DNA from: Acidobacteriota bacterium
GTDB taxonomy: Bacteria; Acidobacteriota; Terriglobia; Bryobacterales; JACQDG01
Assembly: GCA_016201195.1 (NCBI GenBank)
Contig: JACQDI010000768.1
Location: 1-6,162, forward strand
Length of the DNA: 6,162 bases
Direction of reading: 5' to 3'
Shown here: positions 1 to 6,162 of the stretch, one piece after another
Numbering within the stretch: the stretch's first letter is position 1
Layout: each line of letters begins with the position of its first letter
The notes under the pieces: model-generated
The model's input: the letters and a program-made list of their open reading frames with translations, nothing else
Told to the model about the DNA's origin: nothing
The model's database searches: none
Position numbers and translations under genes: made by a program

Positions 1-2106
1 ACGTCCAACTGCACGGCGCCGGGCTGCGCGGCGCTGATTGACTTCTACAAGGGTCTGCAAGGGCCGCAGGACCGGCAGGGGAACCAGTGGCTGGGCCTGT
101 CGCGCATCGACTGGAACGCCACGCCGCGCAACCAGATTTCGTCCACGATCAACATCCTGCGCTGGGATTCTCCCAATGGCATCCAGACCGCGCCTACGCA
201 CCGCTTCCACGCGAGCGCCAACGGGAGCGACATTGTCAAGAACGAGACTGTGATCACACGGTGGAACGCCGTGGTGCGGCCCACCTTTGTCAGCGAGCTA
301 CGCTTCCAGTGGGGGCGCGACTTTGAGGCGCAGGATCCTAATGCCGGAGGACCCTACGTCGCGGTGACGAATGGCATCGACATCGGCATGCCCGATTTTC
401 TGCCCCGCCCCGCCTACCCCGACGAACGGCGCTGGCAGGTAGCCCACAATCTCTCCTGGCTGCGCGGCCGACACTCGATCAAGTTCGGTTACGACATCAA
501 CTGGGTGAAGGACGAGCTGATCAACCTGTTTCAGGGCGGGGGGGTCTACAGCTACTCCACGCTCAACGATTTGGCCCTGGACTGCCTCAATCCCAGCTTG
601 CCTCTGGGCAACTGCCAAGCCACGCCGACGACAGGTCCGCAGGGTGTAACCGGCAAGCACTACAGCAGCTTCACCCAGGCGTTCGACACCCTGGCGCTGA
701 AAGGAGCCGCCAAGTTCTCGAACCAGGACTACGGCTTCTACGTCGAAGACAGCTTCAAGCCCAAGCCGAACCTGACCGTGAACCTGGGCCTGCGCTACGA
801 CCTCGAGACGATCCCTACGCCCAACGCACCCAACTCCTTAGTTCCGGGAACGGCGCGCATTAACACCGACAAGAACAATTTTGGGCCGCGGTTCGGCCTC
901 TCCTGGGATCCGTTCAAGAAACAGAAGACCGTAGTCCGCATCGGGGCCGGGATGTTTTACGGCCGGACGCAGAACTCCACGATCTCGAGCCTTCTGAAGG
1001 AGAACGGGCAGCGCCAGCAGAGCTTCCAGTTCCTGCCCAGCACGCCGGGCTCGCTGGTGTTCCCGCAGGTGTTTTCGGGAATTCCGCCGGGCACGGCCGG
1101 ACGGCCCGACTCGCTGTTCGCGTCCAGCGATTTCGCCAGCCCGCTGACCTACCAGTTGGAGTTCACCGTCGAGCAGGAACTGACCCGCAACTTGACCTTT
1201 ACCGCTTCGTATCTGTCCACTCGCGGGCAGCGGCTGCCGTTTTTCCGCGACATCAACCTGTTCAAACCCACGGACGTGGCCACCTACACGGTCTGCGCCG
1301 TGCCCCAGGTGGGCTCCAGCACCACCTGTTCACAGGTCGAGCGAAACATATCGGTCCCCTTCTTCCCGGGGCCAAGCAGCAATCGTCCCAATCCCGCGTT
1401 CGGCCGCATCACGACGTTCGAGAGCGTGGTCAACAGTTGGTACAACGGCCTGGTGCTACAGGCCAAACATCGCTTCTCGCACGGCTTCCAGATGCAGGCG
1501 TCGTTCACCTACTCTAAGTCTCAGGACGACGATCAGATCTCGCAGACCTTCTTCAGCGCCAACCAGCCCCTGAACCCGTTCAACGTGCGCGACGATTATT
1601 CAGTGTCGAACTTCGATCAGCGGAAGCGGTTCACGCTGACGTCCTACTGGATGCTGCCTTTCCACCGGATTGGCTCGCGTCCCCTGCGGGCGGCGCTCGA
1701 CTGGTTCCAGCTTTCCGGCATCCTCACCCTAGCCGACGGACGACCGTACAATGGCTTCCTCTCGGGGAACCCCTCACCCTCGGGCGTAGGCACCGGTATC
1801 CTGGGCGCTGGTGGATCCAGCCGCGTGCCGTGGTATGGACGCAACGTCTTCGTCAACCCCGGCTTGGCTACCACCGACCTGCGCTTGGCGCGGGCCTTCA
1901 AGTTTGGCGAGCGGATGAAGCTGGACCTGATCGCCGAGGCGTTTAACCTGTTCAACCGGGTGAACATCAGCGGCATCAACACCACGCAGTACAATGTGCG
2001 CGGTTCGGTTCTGTTCCCCAACCCCGCGTTCAATTCTATCTCGGCGACGGGGACGAACCTGACCCGCGAGCGGCAGTTGCAGTTGGGGGGGCGGTTTACG
2101 TTCTAG
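1..2106 (+). CDS. TonB-dependent receptor (Oar-like), C-terminal beta-barrel part, 5' truncated
   Basis: The frame is open from base 1 and ends in a double stop, TAG TAG (2104-2109), giving 701 visible residues. The N-terminus is outside the window; in this family it normally holds a signal peptide, a carboxypeptidase-regulatory-like domain and the plug. What is seen is a run of alternating aromatic/hydrophobic strands separated by long Gly/Pro/Asn/Ser-rich loops. The late motif FNLFNRVNIS (about residues 648-657) and the C-terminal GGRFTF, ending in Phe, are typical of these barrels; a terminal Phe is the BAM insertion signal of outer-membrane proteins. Three closely spaced Cys pairs (residues 4/9, 195/205, 432/443) fall in loop-like segments and may form disulphides. 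Family knowledge: such receptors import large substrates, often glycans, across the outer membrane using TonB energy. The ligand cannot be read from this part. An in-frame ATG at 250 is internal, because barrel-like sequence continues upstream of it. Confidence 0.9.
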   Translation, partial: TSNCTAPGCAALIDFYKGLQGPQDRQGNQWLGLSRIDWNATPRNQISSTINILRWDSPNGIQTAPTHRFHASANGSDIVKNETVITRWNAVVRPTFVSELRFQWGRDFEAQDPNAGGPYVAVTNGIDIGMPDFLPRPAYPDERRWQVAHNLSWLRGRHSIKFGYDINWVKDELINLFQGGGVYSYSTLNDLALDCLNPSLPLGNCQATPTTGPQGVTGKHYSSFTQAFDTLALKGAAKFSNQDYGFYVEDSFKPKPNLTVNLGLRYDLETIPTPNAPNSLVPGTARINTDKNNFGPRFGLSWDPFKKQKTVVRIGAGMFYGRTQNSTISSLLKENGQRQQSFQFLPSTPGSLVFPQVFSGIPPGTAGRPDSLFASSDFASPLTYQLEFTVEQELTRNLTFTASYLSTRGQRLPFFRDINLFKPTDVATYTVCAVPQVGSSTTCSQVERNISVPFFPGPSSNRPNPAFGRITTFESVVNSWYNGLVLQAKHRFSHGFQMQASFTYSKSQDDDQISQTFFSANQPLNPFNVRDDYSVSNFDQRKRFTLTSYWMLPFHRIGSRPLRAALDWFQLSGILTLADGRPYNGFLSGNPSPSGVGTGILGAGGSSRVPWYGRNVFVNPGLATTDLRLARAFKFGERMKLDLIAEAFNLFNRVNISGINTTQYNVRGSVLFPNPAFNSISATGTNLTRERQLQLGGRFTF

Positions 2107-2120
2107 TAGGCAGTAGACAG

Positions 2121-3155
2121 TCAGCGCTGCACGCGGCCGGAGGCTTCGCCTTTCATCAGGGCCTTCACTTCGTCGACGGTGAAGCGGTTGAAGTCACCGG
2201 GGATGGAGTGCTTCAAGCAAGAGGCGGCCACCGCAAACTCGAGAGCCTCCTGGCGGTTTTCGAAGCTGAGCAGACCGTAGATGAGGCCCCCGGAAAAAGC
2301 GTCGCCGCCGCCCACGCGGTCCACGATGTGGGTGATGTCGTACCTGCGGCTCACCAGGAAACTCTTCCGATCGTTGAGACAGGCCGACCAGCCGTTGTGG
2401 GAGGCGCTTTTGGACTCGCGCAGGGTGATGGCCAGCATTTTCAAGTTGGGGAACTCGCCGAGGACCTTGTCGGACATCTTGTGGTATTTCTCCACGTCCA
2501 GGGCGCCTGATTCCACATCCACGTCCAGTTTCACGCCGAGCGCCTTTTGGCAGTCCTCTTCGTTGGCGATGCCGACGTCGACGTGCTGGACCAGCTCGCG
2601 CATGACCTCCGGCGCCGACTTGCCGTATTTCCAAAGGTTCTTGCGGTAGTTGAAGTCGCAGGAGACGGTGAGTCCTTTGGCGTGAGCCTTGGTCACCGCC
2701 TCGATCGAGAGGTCCGCGGCCGAGGCGCTCAGAGCCGGCGTGATCCCCGTGATGTGGAACCAGGTTGCGCCGTCGAAGGTCTTGTCCCAGTCGATGGAAC
2801 CCGGCGTGGCGATGGCGATGGCGGCGTTGTCGCGGTCGTAGACGACCTTGGAGGGGCGCTGGTTGGCGCCGGATTCCAGGAAATAGATACCCATCCGGCC
2901 CGGCCCGCGCACGATGTAGCTGGTGTCCACGTTGAAGCGCCGCAGCTCGGCGATGACCGCGTCGGCCACCGGGTGGTTCGGCGGCAGCACGGTTACGTAA
3001 GAGGTCGGGATGCCGTAGCCGGCGGCGGATACGGCAACATTCGCTTCCCCGCCCCCGAACGTGGCCACGAACGCGCCGGTTTGCAGAATCCGTTCCAGGT
3101 TCGGTGGCGCCAGCCGCAGCATGATTTCACCGAAAGTGACGACTCTGTGGGGCAT
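2121..3155 (-). CDS. kdgK: PfkB-family sugar kinase, probable 2-keto-3-deoxygluconate kinase
   Basis: Predicted to phosphorylate 2-keto-3-deoxygluconate to KDPG with ATP in the cytoplasm, feeding KDPG aldolase after pectin/uronate or glucuronate breakdown. The protein is 344 residues. It has an N-terminal beta strand (VVTFGEIMLRL), the glycine-rich substrate-side motif FGGGEANVAVSAAG (33-46), YFLESGANQRPSKVVYDR (91-108) carrying the Tyr/Arg pair expected to contact the sugar acid, DFNYRKNLW (167-175), and the PfkB signature DRVGGGDAFSGGL (279-291) with the expected catalytic base Asp285. Length fits the long KDG-kinase type (about 310-345). The start at 3155 was chosen over upstream in-frame ATGs at 3197 and 3185 because homology begins at MPHRVVTFGE, a GAGG ribosome site lies 5 nt upstream, and the longer forms would overlap the divergent oxidoreductase. 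It ends in TGA, 14 nt from the convergent receptor gene. Other PfkB sugars (for example fructose or ribose) cannot be fully excluded. Confidence 0.88.
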   Translation of the reverse strand: MPHRVVTFGEIMLRLAPPNLERILQTGAFVATFGGGEANVAVSAAGYGIPTSYVTVLPPNHPVADAVIAELRRFNVDTSYIVRGPGRMGIYFLESGANQRPSKVVYDRDNAAIAIATPGSIDWDKTFDGATWFHITGITPALSASAADLSIEAVTKAHAKGLTVSCDFNYRKNLWKYGKSAPEVMRELVQHVDVGIANEEDCQKALGVKLDVDVESGALDVEKYHKMSDKVLGEFPNLKMLAITLRESKSASHNGWSACLNDRKSFLVSRRYDITHIVDRVGGGDAFSGGLIYGLLSFENRQEALEFAVAASCLKHSIPGDFNRFTVDEVKALMKGEASGRVQR

Positions 3156-3160
3156 CAGAA

Positions 3161-3166
3161 CCTCGT
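3161..3166 (-). promoter_or_regulatory. Ribosome binding site of the KDG kinase gene
   Basis: Read on the minus strand, ACGAGG lies with its GAGG core 5 nt before the ATG at 3155. This is good Shine-Dalgarno spacing, and it decides the start against the two in-frame upstream ATGs. Confidence 0.6.
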
Positions 3167-3169
3167 TAG

Positions 3170-3197
3170 AATGTAAGCTTATCATGGCCCTGCTCAA
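3170..3197 (-). promoter_or_regulatory. Candidate sigma70-like promoter for the KDG kinase gene
   Basis: On the minus strand TTGAGC (3192-3197, 4/6 to TTGACA) and TACATT (3170-3175, 4/6 to TATAAT) are separated by 16 bp. Transcription from here would give a very short leader just before the GAGG site. The boxes lie partly inside the first codons of the divergent oxidoreductase gene, which is forced by the 28-nt gap. The match is weak and could be chance. Confidence 0.2.
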
Positions 3198-4188
3198 AGG
3201 TTGCCTAGTGGGCTGTGGATACTTCGGTCGGATCCAGCTCGACGGCTGGCGCCGCGTGACCGGGGCGCGGATTGAGGCGGTGTGCGACGCGGACGCGGCT
3301 CGCGCCGAGGCCTGTGCGGCGGAGTTCGACGCCCGGCCCTACACCTAGGCCGAGCGCATGCTGGACCAGGAGCGTCCGGATTTTGTCGATATCGTCACGC
3401 GGCCCGCCACGCACCTGCCCCTGGTCCGGCTGGCGGCCGAGCGCAGGATCGCGGCGCTGTGCCAGAAGCCCATGGCTAATACCTGGAAAGAGGCCGTGGA
3501 GATCGCCGCCGTAGCCCGGCGGGCGGGCATCCGCCTCATGATGAACGAAAACTGGCGCTGGCAGCCCTGGTATCGGCGCATCCGTCAACTGCTTGGGGGC
3601 GGCGCCATCGGGCGGCCCGTCTTTTACCATTTCCACACGCGGCGCCGAGACGGCCTGGGCGACGCCCCTTATCCCAACCAGCCCTACTTCAAGGAAATGC
3701 CGCGGCTGATCATCCTGGAGACCCTGGTCCATTTCCTCGACACGGCCCGCTTCCTGTTCGGCGACGTCGAGGAGATCTACTGCCAGACCGAGCGCATCAA
3801 CCCGGTGATCGCCGGCGAGGATCTGGCGGTGATGGTGGTGCGCCACCGCGGCGGACTCCGAGGCGTGATCGACGGCCACCGCTTTGCCGAACCCGGCGAG
3901 GAAGGCCCCGCCATGTGCGAGGCCCGCATTGAGGGTCTGGACGGCGTGCTGGCCTTGGGCTCGAGCGGCGCTGTGTCGTTGGGCTCCGAGCTGGTCTTCG
4001 ACCCTTTTGGAATCCCCGGCTACAAAGGGGACAGTTGCCGGGCGACCCAGCAGCACTTCGTCGATTGCCTGCGTTCCGGGCATTCGTTTGAGACCGATGC
4101 TGATGGGTACCTGGCAACGGTCGCAGCGGTAGAGGCAGCCTATCAGTCGGCGGCTGAGAATAGACCGGTCGTAGTACCGGACCGATAG
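3184..4188 (+). pseudogene. Gfo/Idh/MocA-family NAD(P)-dependent oxidoreductase interrupted by one in-frame TAG
   Basis: One frame runs from ATG 3184 to TAG 4186-4188 and would encode 334 codons, a normal length for the family, but codon 55 (3346-3348) is TAG. Before it lies the Rossmann start with G-C-G-Y-F-G (10-15). After it come DFVDIVTRPATH (67-77), CQKP (93-96; the EKP-type motif with catalytic Lys95), NENWRWQPWYRRIR (121-134), LVHFLDTAR (181-189; the H..D active-site helix) and a full C-terminal half ending in DGYLATVAAVEAAYQSA. Family members oxidise or reduce sugars, inositols and sugar acids with NAD(P); the substrate here is unknown. No frameshift is present and homology resumes immediately, so this is a single point change (for example from GAG, CAG or TCG). 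Re-initiation at ATG 3358 would give 276 residues lacking the nucleotide-binding motif, probably inactive. There is no clear Shine-Dalgarno before 3184. The gene diverges from the kinase 28 nt away. Confidence 0.85.
3346..3348 (+). other. In-frame amber codon inside the oxidoreductase gene
   Basis: The reading frame is ...CCC TAC ACC TAG GCC GAG CGC ATG..., between the Rossmann beta-alpha-beta start and the DFVDIV strand. TAG also ends this gene at 4186 and the receptor gene at 2104, so it is an ordinary stop in this genome and general recoding is unlikely. Confidence 0.85.
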
Positions 4189-4197
4189 GCGCGGCTC

Positions 4198-4227
4198 TTG
4201 TCGTGAGCTAGTAACGTGTAATACGAT
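4198..4227 (+). promoter_or_regulatory. Candidate promoter of the TIR-NB-ARC-TPR gene
   Basis: TTGTCG (4198-4203, 4/6 to TTGACA) and TACGAT (4222-4227, 4/6 to TATAAT) are 18 bp apart in the 65-nt gap after the oxidoreductase gene. Transcription would begin near 4234, inside the dyad at 4231-4248. The boxes are weak. The gene may instead be read through from upstream. Confidence 0.2.
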
Positions 4228-4230
4228 CAT

Positions 4231-4248
4231 CTCGGCGCTCGCGCCGAG
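4231..4248 (+). repeat. Perfect 8-bp inverted repeat just before the TIR gene start
   Basis: CTCGGCGC TC GCGCCGAG is a perfect dyad with a 2-bp centre; as RNA it would most likely fold as a 7-bp GC-rich stem with a CUCG loop. It ends 5 nt before the ATG at 4254, where the Shine-Dalgarno site should be, and its 3' arm holds the only weak SD-like bases (GAG). It could be a DNA operator dyad or an RNA hairpin limiting ribosome access. It has no following T-run, so it is not a standard terminator for the upstream gene. Confidence 0.7.
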
Positions 4249-4253
4249 CAAAC

Positions 4254-6162
4254 ATGCCGTCGCCACCCGCTAAGGATTTCTTCATCAGCTACAACAAGGC
4301 CGACCGCGCCTGGGCCGAGTGGATCGCCTGGCAACTGGAGCAGGCCAGCTACAGCACCATCCTCCAGGCCTGGGATTTCCGCCCCGGCTCCAACTTCGTA
4401 CTGGAGATGCAAAAGGCTGCCAGCGAGGCCCAGCGCACCATCGCGGTACTCTCGCCGGACTACCTCACGTCCCTCTTCACCCAGCCCGAATGGGCCGCCG
4501 CCTTCGCGCAGGACCCCACAGGCGAAAAGGGCACGCTGCTTCCGGTGCGTGTCCGCCAGTGCAAGCTCGACGGCCTGCTGGCCCAGATCATCTATATCGA
4601 CCTGGTCGGACGCGACGAAGCCGCCGCCCGCGAGGTGCTGGTGGCAGGAGTTCGGCACGAGCGCTACGTCCCTTCAACGGCTCCACGTTTTCCCCCGGCC
4701 GCCACCGGCGCCCCTCGCTTCCCCGGCGCCCTGCCGGAGATCTGGAACCTTCCCCATCTCCGCAATCCCAATTTCACCGGGCGTGACGACCTCCTCACGG
4801 CCTTGCGGGACGCGCTGGCCTCCGGCCGCCCCGCCGCCCTCACCCAGGCCATTCACGGACTGGGCGGCGTCGGCAAGACGCAACTGGCCGTCGAGTACGC
4901 CTACCGCCACGCCGCCGAATACTCGATCGTGTGGTGGATCCGCTCCGAAGAGCCAGCCACCCTGGTCGCGGACTATGCCGCTCTAGCCGAGCGCCTCGGG
5001 CTGGTTGCCAAGGACTCCGCCAACCGCAAGGCCGCCGTCGAAACCGCCCGGCTCTGGCTCAGCCGCAACGCCGACTGGCTCCTGATCTTCGACAACGCCT
5101 CCGACCCTGCCGGCTGCCGCCCCTACCTGCCTGCGGGCGCCGCCGGCCACGTACTTGTCACCTCGCGCAACCCCGCCTGGCGCGGATTGGCCGAGCCCCT
5201 CCCCGTCCAGGTCCTGCCGCGGCAGCATGCCGTGGAGTTCCTGCTGAAGCGCAGCGGCCAGCAGAACCCGCATTCCGCCGCCGCGCTGTGCGAAGCCCTG
5301 GGCGATCTGCCGCTGGCCCTCGAGCAGGCCGGCGCCTACATCGAGACGACCCCGGGCATTTCGATCGCCGGCTACCTGTCCCTGTTCCAGAGCCGCACCG
5401 CAGAACTGCTCCACGAGCGCTCGCCCTCGACCGACTACCCTCGCTCGGTCGCGGCCACCTTCCAGCTCTCTCTCGACCGGCTCCGCGAGGAGGCTCCAGC
5501 CGCCCTCGACATGCTCCACCTGCTGGCCTACCTCGCGCCGGATGACATCCCGCGCGACCTCGTCGAAGGCGCGGCCGCAAAGAACCCTCTCGAGTGGAAC
5601 CGCGCCGTCGCCGCCCTGCGGCGCTACTCCCTGGCCGAGCTGCGCGACGACGCCTTCGCCCTGCATCGCCTGGTCCAGGCCGTGATTCGGGCCTCCCTTA
5701 GCGCCGAAGCGGAATGGGCCGAGCGCGCGATGCGGCTTTTGGATGACGCCTTCCCCTTCAAAGGGGACAAAGTCGAGACCTGGACCCGCTCCTCCCGCCT
5801 GCTCCCGCACGCCCTGGCCGCCGCCACGCACGCCGAAGCGCTCGCTGTGGCGCAAGAGGCGACCGGCCGCCTGCTGAACCAAGCCGGGCTCTATTTGCTT
5901 TCCCGCGCACAACTGGCCGAGGCCGAGGACGCGCTCCTTCGGGCCCTCGCGATCGGTGAGAAGGTCTACGGCCCCGAACATCCCACGGTGGCCATCCGCG
6001 CCAACAACATCGGGACGATCCTGAAGGCGAAAGGGGACCTGGAGGGGGCGCTGCGGTACTCCGAGCGGGCGCTCGCGATAGACGAGAAGGTCTACGGCCC
6101 CGAGCATCCCACGGTGGCCATCCGCGCCAACAACATCGGGCAGATCCTGCAGGACAAGGGGG
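4254..6162 (+). CDS. TIR - NB-ARC - TPR STAND (NLR-like) protein, 3' truncated by the window
   Basis: From ATG 4254 the frame is open to the window end (636 complete codons, no stop). It is the first in-frame ATG after a stop at 4212. TIR domain, about 7-131: box 1 DFFISYNKAD (8-17), BB-loop-like WDFRPGSNF (40-48), LSPDYLTS (66-73), then TQPEW with Glu79 at the position of the catalytic glutamate of NAD-cleaving TIRs, and LLPVRV/YIDLVG strands. A Pro-rich linker precedes the NB-ARC entry NPNFTGRDDLL (171-181). The P-loop is GLGGVGKT (202-209), Walker B LLIFDN (276-281), a sensor-like HVLVTSR (299-305), GLPLA-type GDLPLALEQAG (350-360) and an MHD-like ALHRLVQAVIR (469-479) closing the winged helix. 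From about 539 come 42-residue kinesin-light-chain-type TPRs. Family knowledge: TPRs sense, NB-ARC oligomerises, TIR hydrolyses NAD+ or makes a signal nucleotide, often in anti-phage defence. The trigger is unknown and no partner gene is visible. Confidence 0.93.
   Translation, partial: MPSPPAKDFFISYNKADRAWAEWIAWQLEQASYSTILQAWDFRPGSNFVLEMQKAASEAQRTIAVLSPDYLTSLFTQPEWAAAFAQDPTGEKGTLLPVRVRQCKLDGLLAQIIYIDLVGRDEAAAREVLVAGVRHERYVPSTAPRFPPAATGAPRFPGALPEIWNLPHLRNPNFTGRDDLLTALRDALASGRPAALTQAIHGLGGVGKTQLAVEYAYRHAAEYSIVWWIRSEEPATLVADYAALAERLGLVAKDSANRKAAVETARLWLSRNADWLLIFDNASDPAGCRPYLPAGAAGHVLVTSRNPAWRGLAEPLPVQVLPRQHAVEFLLKRSGQQNPHSAAALCEALGDLPLALEQAGAYIETTPGISIAGYLSLFQSRTAELLHERSPSTDYPRSVAATFQLSLDRLREEAPAALDMLHLLAYLAPDDIPRDLVEGAAAKNPLEWNRAVAALRRYSLAELRDDAFALHRLVQAVIRASLSAEAEWAERAMRLLDDAFPFKGDKVETWTRSSRLLPHALAAATHAEALAVAQEATGRLLNQAGLYLLSRAQLAEAEDALLRALAIGEKVYGPEHPTVAIRANNIGTILKAKGDLEGALRYSERALAIDEKVYGPEHPTVAIRANNIGQILQDKG
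5868..6162 (+). repeat. 126-bp tandem repeat encoding kinesin-light-chain-type TPR units
   Basis: Units run 5868-5993 (first half degenerate), 5994-6119 and 6120-6162 (cut by the window), with a period of 126 bp or 42 residues. Each carries A/I-rich helix A, G-D-L-like turn, ERALAI-like helix B and EKVYGPEHPTVA. The stretches 5958-6014 and 6084-6140 (57 nt) differ at one base only, a silent GAA/GAG change at 5978/6104. This is far closer than protein selection alone requires, so it indicates recent unit duplication or homogenisation. The array continues outside the window. Confidence 0.92.

Noticed and set aside
2107..2165. A possible shared terminator at the convergent ends (8-bp palindrome CAGCGCTG at 2122-2129 and AGGC-TTC-GCCT a little further on).
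   Set aside because: The stems are only 4 bp, or a palindrome without a loop, they lie inside the kinase coding end, and no proper T-run follows; the 14-nt gap leaves no room for a standard terminator.
3346..3348. Genetic-code reassignment of TAG (for example pyrrolysine or an amber-recoding organism).
   Set aside because: TAG terminates the receptor gene (twice in a row) and the oxidoreductase itself, exactly where the families end, so it works as a stop here. The site has no selenocysteine-type codon or evident recoding structure.
4231..4248. The dyad as a rho-independent terminator of the oxidoreductase gene.
   Set aside because: No U-tract follows; the next bases are CAAACATG, running straight into the TIR gene start.
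3205..4266. A minus-strand open frame (353 codons) opposite the oxidoreductase.
   Set aside because: The plus-strand frame shows family motifs along its whole length. The antisense frame has no recognisable domain and fits the long spurious frames expected in GC-rich coding DNA.
4931..5545. A plus-strand frame of 204 codons rich in Arg, Pro and Ala.
   Set aside because: It is out of frame with the NB-ARC coding sequence, which contains Walker B and GLPLA-like motifs in the same stretch; its composition is typical of a shifted GC-rich frame.
4983..6107. A long minus-strand open frame (374 codons) with an internal repeated segment.
   Set aside because: It is antisense to the TIR-NB-ARC-TPR gene. 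Its repeat simply mirrors the 126-bp TPR repeat, its product is Gly/Val/Arg/Gln-rich with no domain, and the plus-strand frame has clear conserved motifs throughout.

Overview
The window looks like chromosomal DNA from a GC-rich, Gram-negative, soil-type bacterium, most likely an acidobacterium (for example a Bryobacterales or Solibacter relative). This is inferred from an Oar-like TonB-dependent receptor barrel of the type expanded in Acidobacteriota, next to a long-form 2-keto-3-deoxygluconate (KDG) kinase and a Gfo/Idh/MocA oxidoreductase. No rRNA, tRNA, IS element, integrase or CRISPR array was seen.

Layout. (1) 1-2106 (+) is the C-terminal 701 residues of a TonB-dependent outer-membrane receptor whose N-terminus lies before the window. 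(2) 2121-3155 (-) is an intact PfkB-family sugar kinase, best matched to KDG kinase, convergent with the receptor across a 14-nt gap. (3) 3184-4188 (+) is a Gfo/Idh/MocA oxidoreductase, divergent from the kinase across only 28 nt. It is interrupted by one in-frame TAG at 3346-3348, so it is a very young pseudogene, a readthrough gene or a sequence error. (4) 4189-4253 is a short intergenic region with a weak promoter candidate and a perfect 8-bp dyad ending 5 nt before the next start codon. (5) 4254 to the window end (+) is a large gene, still open at 6162, encoding TIR - NB-ARC - kinesin-light-chain-type TPRs. This is the architecture of NLR-like STAND proteins, many of which are known or suspected anti-phage sensors.

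How the genes fit together. The first three fit a polysaccharide or uronate uptake and catabolism neighbourhood: outer-membrane import, sugar or sugar-acid oxidation, then KDG phosphorylation into the Entner-Doudoroff lower branch. The TIR-NB-ARC-TPR gene appears unrelated in function. It would sense something through its TPRs, oligomerise through its nucleotide-binding module and act through the TIR domain, probably on NAD+. Its TPR units are near-identical at the DNA level and run off the window, so the array is longer than seen here. The most interesting points are this immune-like gene with its duplicating repeats, the dyad covering its ribosome-binding region, and the amber codon in an otherwise conserved oxidoreductase.
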